Shown here: positions 18,993 through 28,769 of the stretch, one piece after another | Position numbering within the stretch: position 1 is the first letter of the stretch | Layout: the number at the start of each line of letters is the position of its first letter | From: an uncultured Peptostreptococcaceae bacterium | Lineage (GTDB): Bacteria; Bacillota; Clostridia; Peptostreptococcales; Anaerovoracaceae | Direction: 5' to 3' | DNA: 64,000 bases | Assembly (NCBI GenBank): GCA_910588185.1 | Contig: CAJUQR010000008.1 | Location: forward strand, 1 to 64,000 | Translations under genes and position numbers: made by a program | Notes under the pieces: model-generated | The model's input: the letters and a program-made list of their open reading frames with translations, nothing else | What the model was told of the DNA's origin: nothing | The model's database searches: none

Positions 18993-19484
18993 ATGAAAGC
19001 AACAGGAATTGTAAGAAGAATTGACGATCTTGGGAGAGTAGTCGTTCCTAAAGAAATTAGAAGGGTTCTTCGCATACGTGAAGGAGATCCTCTTGAAATC
19101 TATACAGGAAACACTGGTGAAGTAATATTGAAAAAATATTCACCTATAAACGAGCTCAGCCAATTTGCAGGCGAATATGTAGAAACCATTTCTAAAGTTT
19201 TAGGAGGCACAGTAATAGTATCTGACACCGATCAATTCATTGCCGCATCAGGTTCAGAAAAGAAAAATTATATGGACAAGCGAATTGACTCCGAACTTGA
19301 CAACATCATACAAAGCAAAAATCGTTACTTAAACGACACAAAAATCATAGTGCCGATAATATCACAAGGAGATCCTATTGGTTCAATAACTATTTTGCCA
19401 AAAGACGACAAGACTTTAGGTGATGCTGAATTAAAGGTTGCAGAAGTTGGAGCTTCCTTTTTGGCTCGCCAAATGGAAAACTAG
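18993..19484 (+). CDS. spoVT: stage V sporulation protein T (AbrB-type regulator)
   Basis: A 163-residue regulator. The AbrB-like swapped-hairpin DNA-binding domain is at residues 1-50 (MKATGIVRRIDDLGRVVVPKEIRR, LRIREGDPLEIY), and a C-terminal GAF-like domain covers about 55-160. This is the SpoVT architecture; short AbrB proteins lack the second domain. In Bacillus it tunes forespore sigma-G genes. It lies next to mfd as in Bacillus, but on the opposite strand. A terminator shared with mfd follows. Its presence suggests spore-forming ancestry, not proof that this strain sporulates. Confidence 0.93.
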   Translation: MKATGIVRRIDDLGRVVVPKEIRRVLRIREGDPLEIYTGNTGEVILKKYSPINELSQFAGEYVETISKVLGGTVIVSDTDQFIAASGSEKKNYMDKRIDSELDNIIQSKNRYLNDTKIIVPIISQGDPIGSITILPKDDKTLGDAELKVAEVGASFLARQMEN

Positions 19485-19497
19485 CCTTGAAACACCA

Positions 19498-19543
19498 AAA
19501 TGTGCATCCAGGTTATCTGATAACGATAATCTTGATGCACATT
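19498..19543. terminator. bidirectional terminator between spoVT and mfd
   Basis: AATGTGCATC pairs with GATGCACATT around an inner TTATC/GATAA-type stem, with T-runs on both flanks. Confidence 0.8.
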
Positions 19544-19550
19544 ATTTTTA

Positions 19551-22500
19551 CTAATTCAACTTACCTTTCCTATTCTCTGCAAGAAGCTCAAGAAGTACAA
19601 GAGTCTCCTCTAAATTCTTCTTCTCATCTATAGTAAGTCTTATAAACGGCTGACTGCCGCCATGAATAAACAGTTTAGGTCCAAATTTTTCTGTTGCATT
19701 TGCAAGCGCATATCCGCTTAGAGGATTTTCTTTAGCAAAGTTAAGTAAAACCTTATTCTTATCTTGCTTGATTTCTGTTATGGACATGAGTTCTGCTAAA
19801 TATCTTATGTGAGAAATTTTTATTAGATTTATGGCCTGCATAGGAACATCTCCAAAGCGGTCAATAAGTTCATCTATAATCTCGTCCTCATCATCTCTGT
19901 TTCTTATGGATGCAATCTTTTTATACATCTGAAGTTTAACTGGTTCACTTTGTATATAACTTTCAGGTATATAAGCAGAAGCTTTAAGCTCTATGATAGC
20001 TTCTTCTCTGTTGTCATTTACTATTTCGCCTTCTAAAGCACGAACTGCATCATCTACCATCTTACAATAAAGCTCATATCCTACGTTTACCATATGACCA
20101 TGCTGCTCTGCTCCAAGCATATTTCCTGCACCTCTTATTTCAAGGTCCCTCATAGCCACTTTAAATCCCGAACCAAACTCTGTAAACTCACGAATAGCTT
20201 TGAGACGTTTTTCGGCAGTCTCAGTTAAAACTTTATCTTTTTGATACATCAAATAAGCATAAGCTTGTTTATTAGATCTTCCTACTCTTCCTCTAAGCTG
20301 ATAAAGCTGAGAAAGTCCATATCTGTCTGCGTCCATTATTATCATGGTGTTGGCATTTGGTATATCAATACCTGATTCTATTATAGTAGTACATACCAAT
20401 ATATCATTTTCACCGTTTATAAAACTTATCATCGTATCTTCAAGCAGACCTTCGTTCATTTGACCATGACCTATAGCTATACTAGCCTCCGGAACCATAG
20501 CCTGGATTCTGTCAGCAATTTGATGTATGCCTTTGACTCTGTTAAATACAACATACACTTGGCCGCCTCTTGCAAGCTCACGATTTATTATATCTTTAAT
20601 TAAATCATCCTCCTGCTCTAGGACATAAGTCTGAACAGGATATCTTTCCTCAGGAGGTTCTTCTATCAGGCTCATATCTTTGATTCCTGTAAGAGACATA
20701 TTAAGGGTTCTTGGAATAGGTGTCGCTGAAAGAGTCAAAACATCCACGTTTTTCCTCAGTTTTTTAATTTGCTCCTTATGCTCAACTCCAAAACGCTGTT
20801 CCTCATCTACAACTAAAAGACCTAAATCTTTAAATTCAATTTCCTTTCCAAGAAGCTTATGCGTTCCTATTATCAAATCTATTTCACCTTTTTTAAGCTT
20901 TTCGACAATTTCTTTCTGTTGTGCATCGCTTCTGAATCTGGAAATCATTTCAACATTAAAAGGAAATCCATCAAACCTCTCCTTTAATGTGTAAAAATGC
21001 TGATTAGCCAATATAGTAGTGGGCACAAGAACCGCTGCCTGTTTTCCCTCATCGACACATTTAAAAATAGCTCTTGCAGCAACTTCTGTCTTACCAAATC
21101 CTACATCACCGCACAAAAGTCTGTCCATAGGAAAAGGCTTCTCCATATCGGACTTTATCTCCCAAGATGCTTTAAGCTGATCCTGAGTCTCTTCATATTG
21201 GAAACTATCTTCAAACTGTTTTTGCCAAACAGTGTCTTTTCCAAAAGCATGACCTTTTTCCATCTTTCTTCTGGCATAAAGATCTATCAAGTCTTTGGCA
21301 AGTACCGCTATTGCTGCTTTCGCCTTAGACTTGGTATTTTTCCACTCACTGCCTGAAAGCTTATTTACTTTAGGTGTGTTTCCATCTCCTCCGATATATT
21401 TTTGGACCAGATCCATCTGTTCTACCGGCACATAAAGCACGTCATTGCCTGCATACTTTATTTTGATGTAATCTTTCTTTTCACCTTGGACTTTAAGTTG
21501 TTCTATTCCTGTAAACTTTCCTACACCGTGATTTTCGTGAACTACATAATCTCCGGTCTTCATCTCGGAAAAGGAACGAATCTTCTGACCTTTATCTTTA
21601 AAAGCTTTCTTTCTTTTTGCCGACTTTTTATGACGAAATATATCATTTTCGCTTATCCAGCACTTCTTTGACTCAGGAAAATCCATACCGCAAGTAAGAT
21701 TTCCTTTTTCAAACTTTATCTTTGCTTTTAGATCCATCCTCGAAATGAGATCTTTTATATTAGCTAATCTGCCGTCAGAACTTAAAACTACGGTAATCTC
21801 ATATCCCTTTTTAACGTAAGATTTAAGCTCTGTTTCAAGAAGTGTCAGATTACCGCCAAAATTTATCATCTGACGACTGCTGACATTATATATCTTGTCA
21901 AATACTTCTATTCCTCTAATTCTTTTAGGGAAAGGAGTAAACACCACTGTATTTTTTTGCTTTAATACACCATTAAGCTGATCTGCTCCCGTTATAAGCT
22001 CTGCATCTTTTGGAACAGCCTCACCTCTCTCAAGCAATACCTTAAAATCTTCCTTTAACTCACGTTCCCTCAAATCTAGCAATTCAAATATTCGCTCAGG
22101 ATCATCAAGCATTATCCCGCCTTCGCACATATAATCCCACAAATATTCTGTTTTGTCATAAAAATAATGAATGTAATTCTCCAGATACTGAACATTTGAT
22201 ATATTTTCTATATACTCACATATTTGATTTTTAACTTCTATAAGTTTACGAGAAATTTCAGGCTTCTTGTTCTCTAATCTTTTTGCATGACTCTCATATT
22301 CCTTTCTTATAGACATACATCCAAGGGCAAGAGAATCTTTAGACGTTATAAGCTGCTTAGCAGGGTAAACTTCTATGAATTTAAGGTTTTCTATTGATCT
22401 TTGAGTATCCTGATTAAAAGTTCTTATTGAATCTATTTCAGTTCCAAATAGCTCTGTTCTATAGGGAACATCATTATCAGGTGTAAATATATCGATAATT

Positions 22501-22955
22501 CCGCCCCTTATACTGAATTGTCCCTGGCTCTCAACCATTTCAGAGAACTCATATCCCATAGATATTAGTCGCTCTCTCAAATCACAAATCTCTATCTCCT
22601 CTCCCACTGTCATTTTAACGACCTTTTCCTCAAAAACATTATGAGGAGATATTTTTTTGACTGCAGCAGAAACAGGCGCTATTACTATAACAGGCTCTCC
22701 CGTTCTAAGTGCTTTAAGCGCCTTCATTCTATCAATTAATTGGTCATGATTTCTCGCTTCATATCTCAGAAAAACCTGCTCTTCCTCAGGAAGTACCAAT
22801 ATCTTTTTATCTTTAACAAAAAAAGAAAGGTCCAAAGCCAGCCTCTGTGCTCTGACATAAGTCGGTACAAGAACTATGCTTTGACTTTCTTCCTCTGAAA
22901 AATAAGCTACAGCAGGAGCTATACGAGAATCAGACACCCCTGAAACATTAATCAT
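19551..22955 (-). CDS. mfd: transcription-repair coupling factor
   Basis: A 1134-residue ATP-dependent translocase that removes stalled RNA polymerase and recruits UvrA. The N-terminal UvrB-like region has MGYEFSEMVESQGQFSIRGGIIDIF near 132-156. A RID/CarD-like polymerase-binding domain contains GDYVVHENHGVGKFTGIEQL near 470-490. RecG-like helicase motifs follow: Walker A CGDVGFGKTEVAARA, the DEEQRFG box and SATPIPRTLNMSL. The TRCF C-terminal domain begins near 1000. Length is close to the family norm. It overlaps pth by 8 bases. Confidence 0.97.
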   Translation of the reverse strand: MINVSGVSDSRIAPAVAYFSEEESQSIVLVPTYVRAQRLALDLSFFVKDKKILVLPEEEQVFLRYEARNHDQLIDRMKALKALRTGEPVIVIAPVSAAVKKISPHNVFEEKVVKMTVGEEIEICDLRERLISMGYEFSEMVESQGQFSIRGGIIDIFTPDNDVPYRTELFGTEIDSIRTFNQDTQRSIENLKFIEVYPAKQLITSKDSLALGCMSIRKEYESHAKRLENKKPEISRKLIEVKNQICEYIENISNVQYLENYIHYFYDKTEYLWDYMCEGGIMLDDPERIFELLDLRERELKEDFKVLLERGEAVPKDAELITGADQLNGVLKQKNTVVFTPFPKRIRGIEVFDKIYNVSSRQMINFGGNLTLLETELKSYVKKGYEITVVLSSDGRLANIKDLISRMDLKAKIKFEKGNLTCGMDFPESKKCWISENDIFRHKKSAKRKKAFKDKGQKIRSFSEMKTGDYVVHENHGVGKFTGIEQLKVQGEKKDYIKIKYAGNDVLYVPVEQMDLVQKYIGGDGNTPKVNKLSGSEWKNTKSKAKAAIAVLAKDLIDLYARRKMEKGHAFGKDTVWQKQFEDSFQYEETQDQLKASWEIKSDMEKPFPMDRLLCGDVGFGKTEVAARAIFKCVDEGKQAAVLVPTTILANQHFYTLKERFDGFPFNVEMISRFRSDAQQKEIVEKLKKGEIDLIIGTHKLLGKEIEFKDLGLLVVDEEQRFGVEHKEQIKKLRKNVDVLTLSATPIPRTLNMSLTGIKDMSLIEEPPEERYPVQTYVLEQEDDLIKDIINRELARGGQVYVVFNRVKGIHQIADRIQAMVPEASIAIGHGQMNEGLLEDTMISFINGENDILVCTTIIESGIDIPNANTMIIMDADRYGLSQLYQLRGRVGRSNKQAYAYLMYQKDKVLTETAEKRLKAIREFTEFGSGFKVAMRDLEIRGAGNMLGAEQHGHMVNVGYELYCKMVDDAVRALEGEIVNDNREEAIIELKASAYIPESYIQSEPVKLQMYKKIASIRNRDDEDEIIDELIDRFGDVPMQAINLIKISHIRYLAELMSITEIKQDKNKVLLNFAKENPLSGYALANATEKFGPKLFIHGGSQPFIRLTIDEKKNLEETLVLLELLAENRKGKLN

Positions 22956-23550
22956 TTTTTGCTTCCTCTTCTGACTTTATTTCTTTTTTAGGCTTTATAT
23001 TGTATTCATTCATAGCCTTCTCTATGCCTTTTTCAACTATACAAGAAGCCGCTGCTGCTGCACTTGTAACTGCATCTTCAAGCAATGTTTTCTCTTCTTT
23101 TGTAAAACCTCCGGTTACATAATTTATAAGATTTTCCTTTTTTCCGGAGCCTATTCCTACTCTAATCCTAGGAAAATCCTCTGTCTGAATCTGGTATAAT
23201 ATGTTGCGCATACCATTATGAGTTCCCGAGCTTCCCTTTTTTCTCACTCTGACACTTCCAGTAGGTATATCTATATCATCATATATAACGATCAAATTCT
23301 GTGAATCTATTTTATAAAAATCCACAACCTGACGTACAGATTCTCCGCTCAAATTCATATACGTCTGCGGTTTAACCAAAACGACTTTTTGGCCGGCGAT
23401 TTTCCCCTCGCCGACCAAAGCCTTGAATTTTATCTTATTAATCTTTATATCGTGATTTTCAGCCAACAAATCTACTGTCAAAAATCCCATATTATGACGA
23501 GTATTCTCGTATTTTTTCCCCGGATTCCCAAGTCCAACAATTATATACAT
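22948..23550 (-). CDS. pth: peptidyl-tRNA hydrolase
   Basis: Releases peptides from prematurely dissociated peptidyl-tRNA. The 200-residue protein has the signature VGLGNPGKKYENTRHNMGF (residues 5-23), with catalytic His20 and Asn10, then KPQTYMNLSGESV (near 60-72) and YDDIDIPTGSVRVRKKGSSGTHNGM with the conserved Asp and Asn. A charged C-terminal tail of about 15 residues is extra. The order prs-pth-mfd matches Bacillus (prs-ctc-spoVC-fin-mfd) without ctc. Confidence 0.96.
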   Translation of the reverse strand: MYIIVGLGNPGKKYENTRHNMGFLTVDLLAENHDIKINKIKFKALVGEGKIAGQKVVLVKPQTYMNLSGESVRQVVDFYKIDSQNLIVIYDDIDIPTGSVRVRKKGSSGTHNGMRNILYQIQTEDFPRIRVGIGSGKKENLINYVTGGFTKEEKTLLEDAVTSAAAAASCIVEKGIEKAMNEYNIKPKKEIKSEEEAKND

Positions 23551-23594
23551 GGAAGGTACATCCCTTTCGTAACAGTAAACTTAAATTTTATGTA

Positions 23595-24545
23595 TTAATC
23601 AAAAAGTACACTTATAGAACCGTTAGTAAACACTCTTGTCATAGCCTCTGCAAATAATGGAGCTACTGATAAAAATGTCATCTTTTCCAGTTTCTTTTCT
23701 TCCGGCATAGGAACGGTGTTCAAAAGAACAAGCTCTTCTATAGCTGAATCGGCAAGTCTTTGTATTGCAGGTCCTGAAAGTACAGGATGTGTAGCAGCAG
23801 CACGAACCGATTTTGCTCCCAAATCTTTGATGGCATTAGCTGCATTACATATGGTTCCTGCTGTATCGATCATATCATCTATGATAATACAATTCTTATT
23901 CTCTATATTACCTATAATATTCATGATCTCGCTCTTATTTGGTTCAGGTCTTCTCTTATCTATAATTGCTATCGGACAGTTAAGATACTGAGCCAGATTC
24001 CTTGCTCTTGTAACACTTCCATGATCTGGTGACACTACTACCAAATCTTCCATATCTTTTTCCTTAAAATATTTTGCAAGTATAGGCATACCCAGAAGAT
24101 GATCAACCGGAATATTAAAATATCCTTGAATCTGATTAGCATGAAGATCCATAGTTAAAACTCTGTCTGCGCCTGCTGCCATAATAAGATCTGCAACCAG
24201 CTTAGCTGTGATAGGATCTCTGGCTTTAGCTTTTCTGTCCTGTCTTGCATATCCGTAATAAGGTACAACTGCATTGATTCTTCCTGCCGATGCTCTCTTC
24301 ATGGCATCAATCATTATAAGCAATTCCATCAAATTATCATTTACCGGGCTGCATGTGGATTGAATTATGTAAACATCAAGACCTCTTACTGTCTCCCAGA
24401 TGTTGACGGAAATTTCTCCGTCACTAAACTTTGTAACCGTGGATTTTCCCAGCGGTTTTCCCATAATTCCCGCAATTTCAGTTGCAAGCTCCATATTGGA
24501 ATTGCATGCAAAGATTTTGTAGTCAGCAAATACTCCGCTTCTCAC
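23595..24545 (-). CDS. prs: ribose-phosphate pyrophosphokinase
   Basis: Makes PRPP from ribose-5-phosphate and ATP for nucleotide, histidine and tryptophan synthesis. It has 316 residues, the normal length. Conserved elements include FSDGEISVNIWETVRG (near 41-56), YYGYARQDRKAKARDPITAKLVADL near 95-119, TMDLHANQIQGYF near 126 and the PRPP loop IIIDDMIDTAGTI near 216-228. It is followed by pth. Confidence 0.97.
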   Translation of the reverse strand: MRSGVFADYKIFACNSNMELATEIAGIMGKPLGKSTVTKFSDGEISVNIWETVRGLDVYIIQSTCSPVNDNLMELLIMIDAMKRASAGRINAVVPYYGYARQDRKAKARDPITAKLVADLIMAAGADRVLTMDLHANQIQGYFNIPVDHLLGMPILAKYFKEKDMEDLVVVSPDHGSVTRARNLAQYLNCPIAIIDKRRPEPNKSEIMNIIGNIENKNCIIIDDMIDTAGTICNAANAIKDLGAKSVRAAATHPVLSGPAIQRLADSAIEELVLLNTVPMPEEKKLEKMTFLSVAPLFAEAMTRVFTNGSISVLFD

Positions 24546-24579
24546 TTCTTCTACCTCGCCTTCTTAATCGTACTTTTAG

Positions 24580-25278
24580 CTACTTTTTCTTTTTTAAAAT
24601 TCCTTTTGCTGAAACCCATCCGGGCAGCTTTCTGCCTCGTGAACGAGCTATATATAAAGTATCGTCTTCAACATCTTCAGTAACTGTGCTTCCTGCTGCA
24701 ATATATGCTTCAGCTCCAACCTTTACAGGAGAGACAAGATTGCTGTTGCATCCAATAAACGCACCGTCTTCCACTGTTGAACGATATTTATTTGTACCAT
24801 CATAATTCACAAAAACTACTCCGCATCCAAGGTTTACATTATTGCCTACATCTGAGTCACCTATATATGTCAGATGTGATGCTTTAGTTCCATTTCCAAG
24901 TGTGGAGTTTTTAACCTCCACAAAGTCACCTATCTTACAGTCTTTTCCAACATGGCTATTCGGTCTCATATATGCAAAAGGACCTACTTTTGTGCCGCTT
25001 CCGACAGAACTTTCTGTAATAACAGAACTTCTTATCTCTACATTATCTTCTATTTTAGAATCTGTAATCACAGTATTCTGACCGATAAAACAATCTTTAC
25101 CTATATAGGTATCACCCTCAATAGTTACACAAGGTCCTATCAAAGTCCCCCCTCCTATTATAACGGTTTCATCTATATATACAGCAGTTTCGTCAACAAA
25201 TCTAACCCCGTTTTTTACATGCTTTTCTACTATAGCAAGCCTTCTGTCTTGCTTATCTTTCAGTTCGTCTAAAAACAT
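24580..25278 (-). CDS. stand-alone GlmU-like left-handed beta-helix acetyltransferase domain
   Basis: A 232-residue protein matching only the C-terminal half of GlmU. A short linker helix (RLAIVEKHVKNGVRFVDETAVYID) leads into hexapeptide repeats from about residue 40 to 210. The catalytic region is kept: ASHLTYIGDSDVG holds the conserved His, and VFVNYDGTNKYRS the CoA/GlcN-1-P site. The uridylyltransferase domain (about 230 residues, with the GTAxxL loop) is absent, and upstream sequence is murC, so nothing was lost by a simple frameshift. It sits at the gcaD position of the Bacillus spoVG-gcaD-prs order. I expect glucosamine-1-phosphate acetylation, with uridylylation supplied elsewhere. Confidence 0.85.
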   Translation of the reverse strand: MFLDELKDKQDRRLAIVEKHVKNGVRFVDETAVYIDETVIIGGGTLIGPCVTIEGDTYIGKDCFIGQNTVITDSKIEDNVEIRSSVITESSVGSGTKVGPFAYMRPNSHVGKDCKIGDFVEVKNSTLGNGTKASHLTYIGDSDVGNNVNLGCGVVFVNYDGTNKYRSTVEDGAFIGCNSNLVSPVKVGAEAYIAAGSTVTEDVEDDTLYIARSRGRKLPGWVSAKGILKKKK

Positions 25279-25295
25279 ATATGCCTCCGTCTAAA

Positions 25296-26672
25296 CTATT
25301 TTTCTAATATCATCTCTCCTACTTTGTATATATCTCCTGCGCCCATAGTAAGAACCAAGTCTCCACTCTTTGCATTATCACATACATAATTTGAAATTTC
25401 TTCAAAACTATCCATAAACATTACACCTTTATCAGGGTGAGATTCTTTAATTTTATCGGCTAGCTGAGATGATGAAATTTTATAAATATTTTTTTCTCTT
25501 GCTGCATATATTTCTGATAGAACCAGTACATCAGCTTTTTCAAATGCTTCTGCAAATTCATCAAACAGAGCCATAGTCCTTGTATAAGTATGAGGCTGAA
25601 ATAAGCACCATAGTTTATTGTGAGGAATATTCTCACAGGCCGCCAAAGTAGCCTTTATCTCAGTAGGATGATGTGCATAATCGTCTACTATTTTGACGCC
25701 TTTTTCAGTAGTTCCCACTATATCGAAACGCCTTTGGGTACCATGATAACTTTCAAGAGTTTCTTTTATTAAATCTTGATCTACTCCAAGGCTATGACAA
25801 CATGCAAATGCCGCAAGTGCATTTAAAATATTATGTTCTCCCGGAACAGACAATTGTATATTAGCAAGAATAGCGCCATCTTTTTGTACTGCAAAAAATG
25901 GCAGCCCGTTTTCATTGAAAACTATATCTTTTACGTAATAAGTACAATTTTCATTAAGTCCAAAAGTTACCACATTATCTAAATCCTTTATAACTTTGTT
26001 TACAAAAGGATTGGCTTCATATGCCACGACTAAACCATCGCTTGGCACAAGTGATGCAAATTTGTCAAATGAACTGACTATATGATCTATATCTTTAAAA
26101 TAGTCTAGGTGATCAGAATCAATATTAAGAATTATTTCGATTTTAGGCTTAAGGCTCAAAAAACTATCCATGTACTCGCAGGCTTCAGTAACAAAATATT
26201 TGCTATGACCTACTTTGACATTACCTCCAATTTCTGAAAGGTTACCGCCCACCAATATGGTAGGTTCAAGCCCAGCCCTGTTGAGAATTAAAGAAACCAT
26301 AGAAGTTGTAGTAGTTTTGCCATGGGTTCCGGAAATTGCTATGCTGTTTTCATACTCTGACATGAGTATTCCAAGCATCTGTGCTCTCGTTATCGCCGGT
26401 ATATCCCTTGCCGCTGCTTCTGACAGCTCAGGATTATCACTGCCTACCGCAGCTGAGTAAACTATCAAATCTGCCTTCTCTACATTTTCTTTTGTATGTC
26501 CGATAAATATTTTTGCTCCTTTGCCGGCAAGAGCTGACGTTATATCTGATTCTTTCATATCGGAACCTGTGACATTATATCCTCTTGAGAGAAGAATCTC
26601 TGCAATTGCAGATAATCCAATGCCTCCAATTCCAATACAATGTATTGTTTTATAATCTGCTAGATTAATCAT
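25296..26672 (-). CDS. murC: UDP-N-acetylmuramate--L-alanine ligase
   Basis: Adds L-alanine to UDP-MurNAc in peptidoglycan synthesis. The 458-residue Mur ligase has three domains: an N-terminal Rossmann part with IHCIGIGGIGLSAIAEILLSRGY (residues 9-31), the P-loop ISGTHGKTTTTSMVSLIL (near 113-130), and a C-terminal domain beginning near DDYAHHPTEIKATL (near 330). Length is standard. It is upstream of the GlmU-like gene with an 18-base gap. Confidence 0.96.
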   Translation of the reverse strand: MINLADYKTIHCIGIGGIGLSAIAEILLSRGYNVTGSDMKESDITSALAGKGAKIFIGHTKENVEKADLIVYSAAVGSDNPELSEAAARDIPAITRAQMLGILMSEYENSIAISGTHGKTTTTSMVSLILNRAGLEPTILVGGNLSEIGGNVKVGHSKYFVTEACEYMDSFLSLKPKIEIILNIDSDHLDYFKDIDHIVSSFDKFASLVPSDGLVVAYEANPFVNKVIKDLDNVVTFGLNENCTYYVKDIVFNENGLPFFAVQKDGAILANIQLSVPGEHNILNALAAFACCHSLGVDQDLIKETLESYHGTQRRFDIVGTTEKGVKIVDDYAHHPTEIKATLAACENIPHNKLWCLFQPHTYTRTMALFDEFAEAFEKADVLVLSEIYAAREKNIYKISSSQLADKIKESHPDKGVMFMDSFEEISNYVCDNAKSGDLVLTMGAGDIYKVGEMILEK

Positions 26673-26890
26673 GCTTGCTGCTCCTTCAGTTTATTTGCTG
26701 ATTACCGGCAATATTATAGCATATTCCCGATAAAAATGCTTCTATATTTGATAAAAAACTCAAAAAGAATTCTATGTAATGTTAATAATCATAATATTCC
26801 ATACTTTATTTATATTCTCCATATATCAAAAATGTATCAAAGTAATAAAATTACATTATAACCAAATTTTTTCATAATTTGAAATATTTA

Positions 26891-26919
26891 TTGCAAAAAA
26901 GGCGTTTATAAGTTATACT
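26891..26919 (+). promoter_or_regulatory. spoVG promoter
   Basis: -35 TTGCAA (26891-26896), 17-base spacer, -10 TATACT (26914-26919), about 48 bases before the start codon. The rest of the murC-spoVG gap (26673-26890) is AT-rich and shows no gene. Confidence 0.6.
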
Positions 26920-26966
26920 ATCTTTGTCTCATTAAGTGGAAGTGTAAGAAAGGTGGAAGGAAAAAA

Positions 26967-27263
26967 ATGAATATTACCGACGTAAGGATTAGAAAGGTCA
27001 CTGACGAAGGGAAAATGAAAGCAATTGTCTCAATTACTTTTGACGAAGAGTTTGTAGTACATGACATCAAAATTATAGAAGGACAAAATGGTCTCTTCAT
27101 CGCTATGCCTAGCAGAAAAATGAGCGAAGGCGACTTTAGAGATATTGCACATCCTATTATCTCTGAGACTCGCAATAAGATAAAGGATGCGATTTTTTCA
27201 GAATATGACAAACTGCTCAAAATGGAAGATGGCACAGAAGAAAATCATCAAAAAGCAGTTTAA
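26967..27263 (+). CDS. spoVG: septation/RNA-binding regulator SpoVG
   Basis: A 98-residue SpoVG with the standard start MNITDVRIRKV and the conserved GQNGLFIAMPSRKMSEGDFRDIAHPI core (near 48-73). Family members bind nucleic acids and affect septation, capsule and sporulation depending on the species. It is separated from the glmU-like/prs genes by the inserted murC and lies on the opposite strand. GGTGGAAGG precedes the ATG. A strong terminator follows. Confidence 0.96.
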   Translation: MNITDVRIRKVTDEGKMKAIVSITFDEEFVVHDIKIIEGQNGLFIAMPSRKMSEGDFRDIAHPIISETRNKIKDAIFSEYDKLLKMEDGTEENHQKAV

Positions 27264-27273
27264 ATAATCACAA

Positions 27274-27308
27274 AAAACCCAGCAAGATAAACATAATTGC
27301 TGGGTTTT
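27274..27308. terminator. bidirectional terminator between spoVG and pyk
   Basis: AACCCAGCAA pairs with TTGCTGGGTT around a 15-base loop, with A/T runs outside. Confidence 0.85.
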
Positions 27309-27312
27309 CCTT

Positions 27313-28740
27313 TTACTCATTTTTAGCTTCTATTACTCTTATTATATTTGTATTTCCTGGAACATCCACAGGCATTCCTGCGCTTATAACAATTGTGTCC
27401 CCCTCTTCAATCAGTTCTTCATCTATTGCTCTTTTAGCACAATGTTTAAAAAGCTCCTCTATATCATATCTGTAGTTAGCCATAACAGGCCTTACGCCCC
27501 ATATCAATGACAACTGATGATATGTCTTTTTGTATGGAGTTGAGCCTATAATCAACATGTCAGGTCTAAATTTTGACATACGGCTTGCAGTATATCCGGT
27601 CTTTGTAATTGCCATAAGAGCTGATGCATTTATATCTTTTGCCAGCGTACAGGCGGCATGACCTACAGCATTGGTAGTATCAAGAGAGTCCATTTCATGC
27701 CATACCATATTTCGAGAAGGAACTTTAGGCTGATCTTCTTCTGCCTGCATTGCTATTCTTGCCATTGCTTCTACTGCTTCTACAGGATATTTACCTGCCG
27801 CAGTCTCACCTGACAGCATAACTGCCGTAGTCCCGTCAAACACTGCATTAGCCACATCTGTTATTTCAGCTCTTGTAGGCAATGGAGTTGCAATCATAGA
27901 TTCAAGCATCTGTGTTGCTGTAATGGCTATCTTTCCGGACTGTACACATCGTCTTATAAACCTCTTCTGTATGCCGGGAAGTTTTTCATATGCCACTTCT
28001 ACTCCCAAATCACCTCTTGCAACCATTATTCCATCAGATACGTCCAAAATTTCTTCAAAATTCTCTATTCCTTGAGTACTCTCTATCTTAGCGATTACTT
28101 TAATCTCACTTCCGCCATTTTCAGCAAGAAGTTCTTTTATTTCCATTACGTCCTTTGCACTTCTTACAAAAGACGCCGCAATATAATCAACATCGTTTTC
28201 TATTCCAAAAAGTATATCGGACTTATCCTGAGGACTTATATACTTCATATTAAGCTTTACATTAGGAAGATTTATACCCTTATGGTTGCTTATCTTTCCT
28301 CCGTGAACTACAATGCCTCTTACTTCTGTATCTGTAGTCTCTTTAACTTTAATTACTATTTTTCCGTCATTTATAAGAACTATATTCCCAGGAATAACCT
28401 CCTTAGGCAAATCCTTATATGTAACGGACACACGTTCCTTTGTACCTTCTATATTCTCAGTAGTAAGTACAAATGTTTGACCGTTTTCTAAAATTTCTTC
28501 TCCATTTACAAAGTTGCCTGTTCTTATCTCAGGTCCCTTAGTGTCAAGTAAAACCGCAGCAGGCAGCCCCAGTTCATCTCTTACTTTTCGAAATTCTTCT
28601 ATAGTTTTCTTATGCCCTTCATGGGTTCCGTGAGAAAAATTAAGACGTACAACATTCATCCCGGCTTCTAGCATGGCCTTCATAGTCTCTCTGTCTGATG
28701 ATGCCGGACCTAAAGTGCAAACAATTTTTGTTTTTCTCAT
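27313..28740 (-). CDS. pyk: pyruvate kinase
   Basis: Transfers phosphate from PEP to ADP, yielding pyruvate. It has 475 residues: TKIVCTLGPASSDRETM at the N-terminus, NFSHGTHEGH near 34-43, catalytic IAKIESTQGIENF near 216-228 (Lys and Glu), MVARGDLGVE near 239-248 and the TSE-type MLSGETAAGKYP near 304-315. It lacks the extra C-terminal PEP-utiliser domain of Bacillus-type enzymes. It appears monocistronic. Confidence 0.97.
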   Translation of the reverse strand: MRKTKIVCTLGPASSDRETMKAMLEAGMNVVRLNFSHGTHEGHKKTIEEFRKVRDELGLPAAVLLDTKGPEIRTGNFVNGEEILENGQTFVLTTENIEGTKERVSVTYKDLPKEVIPGNIVLINDGKIVIKVKETTDTEVRGIVVHGGKISNHKGINLPNVKLNMKYISPQDKSDILFGIENDVDYIAASFVRSAKDVMEIKELLAENGGSEIKVIAKIESTQGIENFEEILDVSDGIMVARGDLGVEVAYEKLPGIQKRFIRRCVQSGKIAITATQMLESMIATPLPTRAEITDVANAVFDGTTAVMLSGETAAGKYPVEAVEAMARIAMQAEEDQPKVPSRNMVWHEMDSLDTTNAVGHAACTLAKDINASALMAITKTGYTASRMSKFRPDMLIIGSTPYKKTYHQLSLIWGVRPVMANYRYDIEELFKHCAKRAIDEELIEEGDTIVISAGMPVDVPGNTNIIRVIEAKNE

Positions 28741-28769
28741 AAATTAACCTCCAAAATTTATATATACCG

